Shown here piece by piece: positions 13,606 to 18,893 of a DNA stretch of 19,903 bases. The position numbers and the translations under genes were made by a program. Location of the stretch: contig JBGPAU010000013.1 of assembly GCA_041480845.1 (NCBI GenBank), positions 1 through 19,903 of the forward strand, given 5' to 3'. The notes below the pieces were generated by a model. It searched no databases. It worked only from the letters and a program-made list of their open reading frames with translations, and was not told the origin of the DNA. The DNA is from LCIL01 sp041480845. Its GTDB lineage: Bacteria; Patescibacteriota; Microgenomatia; UBA8517. Positions within the stretch are counted from its first letter, which is position 1; every line of letters begins with the position of its first letter.

Positions 13606-13687
13606 GGGCTCAAGCCCTATTTTTAGAAGCTGGTTTTTGAATAAAATTTGGGTCCAAAAATTCGGTTTTTTACTAAATAGGGCTTGA
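13606..13687. other. Long inverted repeat before the large membrane-protein gene
   Basis: This is the first part of the 308-base spacer after uppS. TCAAGCCCTATTTTTAG (13610-13626) is complementary to CTAAATAGGGCTTGA (13673-13687) with a two-base bulge and a 46-base loop. The left arm alone can also form GGGCT/AGCCC (13606-13617) followed by TATTTTT, resembling a terminator for uppS. The right arm contains the -35-like TTGACA. The two folds are mutually exclusive, as in an attenuator. Confidence 0.45.
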
Positions 13688-13719
13688 CAAACTTTCACAA
13701 AAGGCCTTTCATATATAGT
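13684..13719 (+). promoter_or_regulatory. Probable promoter of the 1102-aa protein gene
   Basis: TTGACA (13684-13689) is a perfect -35. TATAGT (13714-13719) is a fair -10 but the spacer is 24 bases; TTTCAT at 17 bases is poor. Either an activator bends the DNA or only the -10 is used. Transcripts would start near 13726 and carry a leader of about 75 bases. Confidence 0.4.
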
Positions 13720-13723
13720 ATGA

Positions 13724-13784
13724 ACAAGTTATAAAAACTTGTAATAACTTGTAAGAACAATCTTAGCACCGCTAAGAGCGTTGT
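13724..13784 (+). promoter_or_regulatory. Repeated AACTTGTAA sites and a hairpin in the leader
   Basis: ACAAGTTAT (13724-13732) is the inverse of ATAACTTGT (13744-13752), and AACTTGTAA occurs twice with a 10-bp period (13736-13744, 13746-13754), i.e. on one DNA face. Next, TCTTAGC/GCTAAGA (13761-13777) forms a hairpin with a 3-base loop, reinforced by ACAA/TTGT outside it. The sites look like an operator; the encoded protein itself begins with a helix-turn-helix, so self-regulation is possible. No Shine-Dalgarno precedes the ATG. Confidence 0.45.
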
Positions 13785-13800
13785 AAAAACAAGCCTGCCC

Positions 13801-16800
13801 ATGCCTAAGAAATTTTATTCAGTCAAAGAAGCCTCTATAATTTTGGGCGTTTCGACGAACACTATTTACAAGTACCTCGACGTGGGAAGTCTAAAGGGGA
13901 AGAGATTTAATGACCGGGGGCGGTTTAAAATTCCATATTCCGAAATAGCACCATATTTAGCCAGGGAAGTACCTGATGAGACCACGGAAAAGACACAAGT
14001 TGACAAGAAGGGCGGAGCCAAGTTTGCTTTTTTTGATTCGTTGGGAATATCAATGGTTGTGCTTGTTGTTATATATATTCTATGGAGTTTGGGCAGAAGT
14101 GCGGCAGTTTCTCAACCCTCTTTGATAACAGATGTTGGAAGTGCGATTCTGGGGTATTCGGATAGGACCTTTTCCGGATTTGGAAGTTTCGTGTCCCGAG
14201 TCTTGCCGGGTTCTTCCGGGAATCAAGAGGTGGCGGCAACAGTCCAAAAATCCGTAAGCGAGACGCAACCTGGGATGCAGAATGATATTGTAAGTAATCC
14301 TGTGAAGGGGTTTGATACAGGAGAAAAGGCCCCAGATTTAAGTTATAAAATAAGCGACACCGAGGGCCGGACTAACGATCTTTATGCGAATGTGCAGGTC
14401 CTTTCTTCCAACGCCCGAACATTACTTGGCAAGAGCAAAACCCTGACATCGGCGGAATTAAATGGTGAGATAGATAAAATGTCACAACTTTTGGGGTCGC
14501 TTTCGGATTCGTCTGATAAGGGAACAATCTTTGCCGAAATTAATTGGCTGGGTGAAAATTGGGATTTTTCAAATATCGAAGCGGGCAGGCGAGCTGCCAG
14601 TCAAGTCAGTTATCTTCTGGCTTCGCTTCGAAGCCAAAGTCTTGCGGCATTTACAAAACCTGACATACAAGAACTGGATAATTTAGTTATCGAAACTGAT
14701 TCGCTCCTGGGAGCTATCGGAAACCCTTCCGACACTTCAGCTGAGAAAACCCTTTTTGGAAACATAAAGGGAGTTAAAGTTTTAGCACAAGCATTGGATG
14801 CAAAGGGCGGGGAGATTGACAAGATTTTAGGATCTTGGGATAGTTATTCTACTTCCGAAAAGGAAGACACTGTCAGAATAATACTTTCTGAATCTTTAAG
14901 TATCAATAGACTACTCAACATTGAGGAGACCATTTTCTCGAAGTTGAGTATTAAAGGAACGGACGCGGAGTTAAAAAATAGTCTTCTTTCGGTAAAAGGG
15001 GTTTTGGAAGCAAATAAAATCCACCTTGCTCAAAAAGCCGGGGAGCCCTTGCTCGTTACCTGGCTGGATTCGGGTGGCGACGTTAAAATATTGGCTGTAA
15101 ATCCGTCTGCATTAACTTCCCAGAAAACCACAATCAAATATTATCTGCCGGAGGGTATCGGAAAGGGGCAGGTTGGCCGGATTGACGGGGGTCTAAACTT
15201 AAGTTTTGATACTCAAAAGAAACAGTATTATGTCGAGGGCAATCCCATCTTGGCTGCGGGTGAAATAAGGACCATTAGTATAAAAGTTAACAACGATACG
15301 TCTTTGGCCAAAGTCGCAACACCTGTTGAGCCTACTAATGCCCCCATGAAGCAAACCGTAAGTTTGCCCGAAGCCGGTCAAGTGGCGGGGGGTGCCGTTG
15401 AAAAAACCGGTCAAGTTGCAGGTGAAAAAACTTCCAACTACCCGCCGCAAAACATAGTGATTTGGGGATCGGTAGCAGCAATATTTATTTCAGGTCTGGT
15501 ACTCTGGGTAATTTATTTGAAATCAAAGCTTGGCAGAAGGAACAAGGAATCTTTGGCGATGGCGGTATTGGGGGAGGCTTCCATCCTCCTGCCGGAAGAC
15601 AAACTGAACACTGATAGTGTCGTGCCGGCGCCGAGTCCCTCCCATGTGTCATTCTCTCTTCCGCGGATGGAATTTCATGCTATCAAAAAAGCTATGGCCT
15701 CCATAATTGCGTTTTTCTCAAAGATTCTAGCTTCAATTAAAAAGTTTTTTGTCGATATCGCCTCCGCCATCGGAAAAATTCCGGTTGTTATCAAAACCGG
15801 TTTGGTAACAATCCTGGTTTCCATATCAACCTTTTTCTTAAAGCTTCTAACCTCAATCAAAAAGTTCTTTATCTCTCTGGTAACAGGTTTTGCCAGACTT
15901 ATAGCCTCGTTTATTGCCTCTCTCAAACGGGGTTTCCTTGCGGTCATTCGTGCCATCAAAACATTTTTCCTAAGTTTAATATCCGCTGTCAGAAAAGTCA
16001 TAGTTTCAATTAAAACAGGGATTCTGGCCATCCTCTCCTCCATAACTGCGTTTTTCTTAAGGCTTCTAACCTCAATCAAAAAGTTCTTTATCTCTCTGGT
16101 AACAGGTTTTGCCAGACTTATAGCCTCGTTTATTGCCTCTCTCAAACGGGGTTTCCTTGCGGTCATACGTGCCATCAAAACATTCTTTGTCAATATCGCC
16201 TCTGCCATCGCGGCTTTTATTGCAAGCATTGTATCTGCGATTGTAAAAGCCAGAATCTCAGTAAAGAAGACGATATTGGCTGTCCTGGCTTCCATAAAAG
16301 CCTTTTTCTTGAAGGTTGTGTCATCAATCGTGAATTTCATTACTGCGATTTTAATTTCTATAAGGAACGGTTTCCGTGCCATCATACACACCATCAAAAC
16401 ATTCTTTGTCAATATCGCTTCCGCCGTAAAGGCGTTTTTTGCAAGTATCGTATTTGCAATTACAAAAGCCATAATCTCAATAAAGAAAGCGATACTGGAT
16501 ATTTTGGCTTCCATAATGACCTTTTTCCGAAAAGTTATTCTTTCAACCGCGAATTTCATTACCGCGGTTGTAGTTTCCATCAAAAAGGGTATTAGTGCGA
16601 CCATAAATGCCGTTATAACATTCCTTGCAAATATCATATCTGCCGTTACAAAAGTCATAACCTCGGTCATAATGGCTCTACAAAAGGCCGCAATCTCCAT
16701 AACAACCCTTTTCTTAAAAATTTTATCCAAAGTTGTAAGAAGTGTAGCCTCTATAATAAGGCGTTTGCTGAGAATATTATCTTCCATCGCAAAATTTGCC

Positions 16801-17109
16801 GACCTTACTCTGACCCGGCTGGATTTTAAAACTCCCACCATTCGTAAATCCCGCGCCAACTTCCGTAACGCCGCAACATTTTTGTTGATAGGTCTAACTT
16901 CCGCCGCAATTTCGGGAGTTTTGGCGTTTAAATTTATGTCGCTTATTGGGGAAGACGTACCAAAGGTCCAAGGGCAAGAAGTTGTCAACTCGAATGAAAA
17001 TATAGTCCTTATAGAGGTCCCCAAAGAAATTTCAGGAGTATCGGCCGGAACTCAGAGATGCTCCCCAGGTGAGCAAAACTGGCAAAGTGTACCCGGGAGA
17101 GATATATAA
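13801..17109 (+). CDS. HTH / membrane / giant amphipathic-helix protein, 1102 aa
   Basis: No known full-length family recognised. Residues 5-53 are a MerR/excisionase-type helix-turn-helix (YSVKEASIILGVSTNTIYKYL, then GRFKIP). TM1 is 80-99. Residues 100-550 would lie outside: helical segments, then a beta domain (about 420-500) and a Pro/Gly-rich linker. TM2 is 552-573, followed by KSKLGRRNK (positive-inside). Residues about 638-998 are 11-residue repeats such as FFLKLLTSIKK, interrupted by 7-residue units, giving one cationic amphipathic helix that could reach about 54 nm. TM3 is about 1023-1048 and the tail is outside. The topology obeys the positive-inside rule, so the HTH and the long helix share the cytoplasmic side. 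It may tether DNA to the membrane or shape the membrane; both are inference. Confidence 0.8.
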   Translation: MPKKFYSVKEASIILGVSTNTIYKYLDVGSLKGKRFNDRGRFKIPYSEIAPYLAREVPDETTEKTQVDKKGGAKFAFFDSLGISMVVLVVIYILWSLGRSAAVSQPSLITDVGSAILGYSDRTFSGFGSFVSRVLPGSSGNQEVAATVQKSVSETQPGMQNDIVSNPVKGFDTGEKAPDLSYKISDTEGRTNDLYANVQVLSSNARTLLGKSKTLTSAELNGEIDKMSQLLGSLSDSSDKGTIFAEINWLGENWDFSNIEAGRRAASQVSYLLASLRSQSLAAFTKPDIQELDNLVIETDSLLGAIGNPSDTSAEKTLFGNIKGVKVLAQALDAKGGEIDKILGSWDSYSTSEKEDTVRIILSESLSINRLLNIEETIFSKLSIKGTDAELKNSLLSVKGVLEANKIHLAQKAGEPLLVTWLDSGGDVKILAVNPSALTSQKTTIKYYLPEGIGKGQVGRIDGGLNLSFDTQKKQYYVEGNPILAAGEIRTISIKVNNDTSLAKVATPVEPTNAPMKQTVSLPEAGQVAGGAVEKTGQVAGEKTSNYPPQNIVIWGSVAAIFISGLVLWVIYLKSKLGRRNKESLAMAVLGEASILLPEDKLNTDSVVPAPSPSHVSFSLPRMEFHAIKKAMASIIAFFSKILASIKKFFVDIASAIGKIPVVIKTGLVTILVSISTFFLKLLTSIKKFFISLVTGFARLIASFIASLKRGFLAVIRAIKTFFLSLISAVRKVIVSIKTGILAILSSITAFFLRLLTSIKKFFISLVTGFARLIASFIASLKRGFLAVIRAIKTFFVNIASAIAAFIASIVSAIVKARISVKKTILAVLASIKAFFLKVVSSIVNFITAILISIRNGFRAIIHTIKTFFVNIASAVKAFFASIVFAITKAIISIKKAILDILASIMTFFRKVILSTANFITAVVVSIKKGISATINAVITFLANIISAVTKVITSVIMALQKAAISITTLFLKILSKVVRSVASIIRRLLRILSSIAKFADLTLTRLDFKTPTIRKSRANFRNAATFLLIGLTSAAISGVLAFKFMSLIGEDVPKVQGQEVVNSNENIVLIEVPKEISGVSAGTQRCSPGEQNWQSVPGRDI
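15832..16184 (+). repeat. Near-identical 134-bp direct repeats, 219-bp offset
   Basis: 15832-15965 and 16051-16184 differ at only a few bases (for example aagcttc/aggcttc and cattcg/catacg). The offset of 219 bp equals 73 codons, i.e. six 11-mers plus one 7-mer, so the duplication keeps both the frame and the helical phase. The high DNA identity points to a recent duplication or gene conversion within the amphipathic-helix region. Confidence 0.85.
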
Positions 17110-17113
17110 CTTA

Positions 17114-17269
17114 CTACTTTGCCTTTTTGGAGCTAAGCGCGTTCTTGAATTCTTTGAGCGATTCCCCGAGTCCCTTTCCCATTTGAGGGAGTTTGCTCCC
17201 GCCGAATAGAATAAGTATAACTACAGCAACTATTATTATTTCTGTTGGCCCAATGTTAGTTAGTGGCAT
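17114..17269 (-). CDS. tatA: TatA-like Tat translocase subunit (fifth copy, after tatC)
   Basis: 51 aa: MPLTNIGPTEIIIVAVVILI, then the hinge FGGSKLPQMGKGLGESLKEF and a Lys-rich tail. This is the classical TatA layout: a short outer end, one membrane helix with the polar Glu at position 10, an FG hinge and an amphipathic helix. A good Shine-Dalgarno (GGAGGTGA, 17276-17283) precedes it. It sits 17 bases after the tatC stop and 4 bases from the convergent end of the 1102-aa protein gene. TatA forms the pore-like oligomer for export of folded proteins. Confidence 0.9.
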   Translation of the reverse strand: MPLTNIGPTEIIIVAVVILILFGGSKLPQMGKGLGESLKEFKNALSSKKAK

Positions 17270-17286
17270 ACAATTTCACCTCCATT

Positions 17287-18018
17287 TCAAAGCAGATGTG
17301 TTTTGAAAAATACACGATTTAATATTAGCGTAAGTTCAAATAGAATTGCAAGGGGTGTAAATAAGATAAGATCGGACACAAGATCCGGAGGGGGGAGGAG
17401 TAACACAAATACAACGCCGATAAGGTAAGCATAGAGCCTTTGCTTTTGAAAAACAGAATACTTAACCAAATTCAGAAGCATGAGAACAGTCATTACGATT
17501 GGAAAAAGAAAGGCTATCCCCATCAGAAGTCCGGTCATCAAGATATTTGACAGGAAACTTTCAATATCCAGCATGTTACCGATCTGAAGATTTATGGAGG
17601 TTTGGTAAAAAATCTGAAGTACGAACTTCATCATTGCTGCTCCATAAACGAATCCGCCGGCGAAAAGCACCAACGCCAAAGGTAGGATGCTTACTAATTT
17701 TTGATACTCACCGGATTTTAGTGCCGGCTTAAGAAAACCTAATAGTTGAAAAACTACGACCGGAATAATCACAACCACACCCACGATTAAACCACAGTAA
17801 ATAGCCAGTGTGAAGAACTGGAAGGGGGAAGTAAAAACAATGTTGACTCCTTGAAGACTAAAGAACTTGAGAATAAAAGTGACAATTTTATTGTACAAAA
17901 AAAAGCCTACGATTGAGGCTGCTGCGAACGTTGACGCCACGAACAAAAGCCTCTTTCTGATTTCCAAGAGAAAAGGATAATATTTATGGCCTGTCTTGTA
18001 AGCTGGGATAATTGCCAT
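17287..18018 (-). CDS. tatC: Sec-independent protein translocase TatC
   Basis: The Tat receptor subunit binds twin-arginine signal peptides. It has six hydrophobic segments in 243 aa, normal for the family. Conserved features: FLLEIRKRLLF near residue 16 (E and R of the first cytoplasmic segment), SPFQFF, LGFLKPALKSGE (with the Glu equivalent to E103 of the E. coli protein) and LLPPPDLVSD before the last helices. The membrane Glu equivalent to E. coli E170 (FEVP) is Leu here (FLFP). The start overlaps the upstream tatA stop by one base (TAATG), so translation is coupled. Confidence 0.95.
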   Translation of the reverse strand: MAIIPAYKTGHKYYPFLLEIRKRLLFVASTFAAASIVGFFLYNKIVTFILKFFSLQGVNIVFTSPFQFFTLAIYCGLIVGVVVIIPVVVFQLLGFLKPALKSGEYQKLVSILPLALVLFAGGFVYGAAMMKFVLQIFYQTSINLQIGNMLDIESFLSNILMTGLLMGIAFLFPIVMTVLMLLNLVKYSVFQKQRLYAYLIGVVFVLLLPPPDLVSDLILFTPLAILFELTLILNRVFFKTHLL

Positions 18019-18161
18019 TATTCGCCCCTTGCACCCTTTTTAAACTCGTTAATTGCCTGTCCTATTCCCTTTAGAAATTCTGGGATTTTCTTTCCGCCGA
18101 AAAGAAGAATAATGACTAGCGCTATGATGACAAACTCCGGAGTACCAAGATTTTGAAGCAT
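18018..18161 (-). CDS. tatA: TatA-like protein (fourth copy, before tatC)
   Basis: 47 aa: MLQNLGTPEFVIIALVIILL followed by FGGKKIPEFLKGIGQAINEF and a basic tail. It has the complete TatA pattern with Glu at position 9. It is about 60% identical to the first copy at 18531-18674 by my count (29 of 47), so the two arose by duplication. Its Shine-Dalgarno AGGAGGTGG (18168-18176) also encodes the Gly-Gly-Gly end of the upstream copy. Both its start and its stop overlap neighbours by one base (TAATG). Confidence 0.9.
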   Translation of the reverse strand: MLQNLGTPEFVIIALVIILLFGGKKIPEFLKGIGQAINEFKKGARGE

Positions 18162-18355
18162 TAACTACCACCTCCTGACGCTTTCCCCCCATCCTCAGGT
18201 TTTTCCAGTTCTTCCTTGATATTTTTAAGTTCTTTCTTGGACTCGCGTATTCCCTGGCCAAATTCACTCAACTTTTTTCCTCCAAAAAAGAGAAGAACCA
18301 AAACAGCAATTATAATAACTTCTGCTGACCCTATGTTACGCAATGCACCAAACAT
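18161..18355 (-). CDS. tatA: TatA-like protein (third copy)
   Basis: 64 aa: a membrane helix with Glu12 (GSAEVIIIAVLVLLFFGGKKL), an amphipathic helix (SEFGQGIRESKKELKNIKEEL) and a tail EKPEDGGKASGGGS. It is the longest of the five, with the most extended charged helix. The start and stop codons each overlap the neighbours by one base. It could serve as TatA or TatB. Confidence 0.9.
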   Translation of the reverse strand: MFGALRNIGSAEVIIIAVLVLLFFGGKKLSEFGQGIRESKKELKNIKEELEKPEDGGKASGGGS

Positions 18356-18522
18356 TATTGTTTTTGCTCGTCAACCCCGTTCTCAATTTCCTTCTGAAAC
18401 TTCTTAACTTCTTTAGCACTTTCTCCCAAACGGCGAGCCACTCCCTTTATTTTGTCGGTACCAAAAAAAAACACCGCAATGATGGCAATAATTATTAGTT
18501 CCGGGCCGCCCAATTTAAACAT
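18355..18522 (-). CDS. TatA/TatB-like protein (second copy, divergent)
   Basis: 55 aa: MFKLGGPELIIIAIIAVFFF, hinge GTDKIKGVARRLGESAKEV and tail FQKEIENGVDEQKQ. The usual FG(G/S)KKL/IPE hinge is replaced by GTDKIKG, so it departs most from TatA and might fill the TatB role. Its stop overlaps the next start by one base. The Shine-Dalgarno is weak (AAGG). It was found by reading the minus strand between clear tatA genes. Confidence 0.82.
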   Translation of the reverse strand: MFKLGGPELIIIAIIAVFFFGTDKIKGVARRLGESAKEVKKFQKEIENGVDEQKQ

Positions 18523-18530
18523 AAGCCTTG

Positions 18531-18674
18531 TTATTCGGTTTTGGAAGCATTGCGAAACTCTTTAATCGCTTCCCCGATGCCCTTCATAAATTCAGGGATT
18601 TTTTTACTCCCAAACAAAACCACTAAAACCAGGGCTACTATGATGAATTCCGGAGCTCCGATATTTTTTAGCAT
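18531..18674 (-). CDS. tatA: TatA-like protein (first copy of the operon)
   Basis: 47 aa: MLKNIGAPEFIIVALVLVVL, then FGSKKIPEFMKGIGEAIKEF and tail RNASKTE. It is canonical TatA and a close paralogue of the copy directly before tatC. A Shine-Dalgarno-like AGAGGT (18683-18688) lies 8 bases upstream. It follows the 61-aa gene by 33 bases with no promoter visible, so the Tat genes are probably read together with the serine-rich protein gene. Confidence 0.9.
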   Translation of the reverse strand: MLKNIGAPEFIIVALVLVVLFGSKKIPEFMKGIGEAIKEFRNASKTE

Positions 18675-18707
18675 ATTCAATTACCTCTGATCATCATAAA
18701 TAACAAC

Positions 18708-18893
18708 CTATCGCTTTGCAAGTATCATTTTGTATACCCGGCCTTTTATTCGGATTGCCGGTTTTCCGTCGACAATTATTACCCTCTGGGCATATTTAAG
18801 AGGATCAAAGTTGACAAACCTGGTTATAACAGAGTACTTCAGGCTCTTGGTTACCGCCTTTGAACTTGTGTTTTTGTTGGTTGAGTTAGTCAT
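18708..18893 (-). CDS. Small protein, 61 aa, paralogue of the serine-rich protein's C-terminal domain
   Basis: Residues about 19-57 (YSVITRFVNFDPLKYAQRVIIV, then AIRIKGRVYKMI) match the end of the upstream serine-rich protein (YAIVSTFIDFNPKD, PRVVIV, AIKLKGRIYTLA) at Y, F, F, P, RV, IV, AI, KGR and Y. No signal peptide or membrane segment. The N terminus is Thr/Ser/Lys-rich. The start overlaps the upstream stop by 8 bases (ATGACTAA), so the genes are coupled. I do not recognise the domain. A beta-hairpin-rich module for assembly or anchoring is a guess. Confidence 0.75.
   Translation of the reverse strand: MTNSTNKNTSSKAVTKSLKYSVITRFVNFDPLKYAQRVIIVDGKPAIRIKGRVYKMILAKR

Noticed and set aside
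15711..16795. Amphipathic region as many transmembrane helices
   Set aside because: Lys or Arg recurs about every 11 residues and uncharged runs are mostly too short for a span. The hydrophobic residues fall on one helix face.
15675..17024. Long minus-strand ORF of 449 codons inside the 1102-aa protein gene
   Set aside because: It is antisense to the amphipathic repeat. The low-stop composition of the repeat (Ile/Phe/Lys/Ser codons) keeps the opposite frame open. The plus-strand frame has an HTH, membrane segments and consistent topology.
18049..18267. Minus-strand ORF of 72 codons within the Tat genes
   Set aside because: It is out of frame with two clear tatA genes that overlap there.
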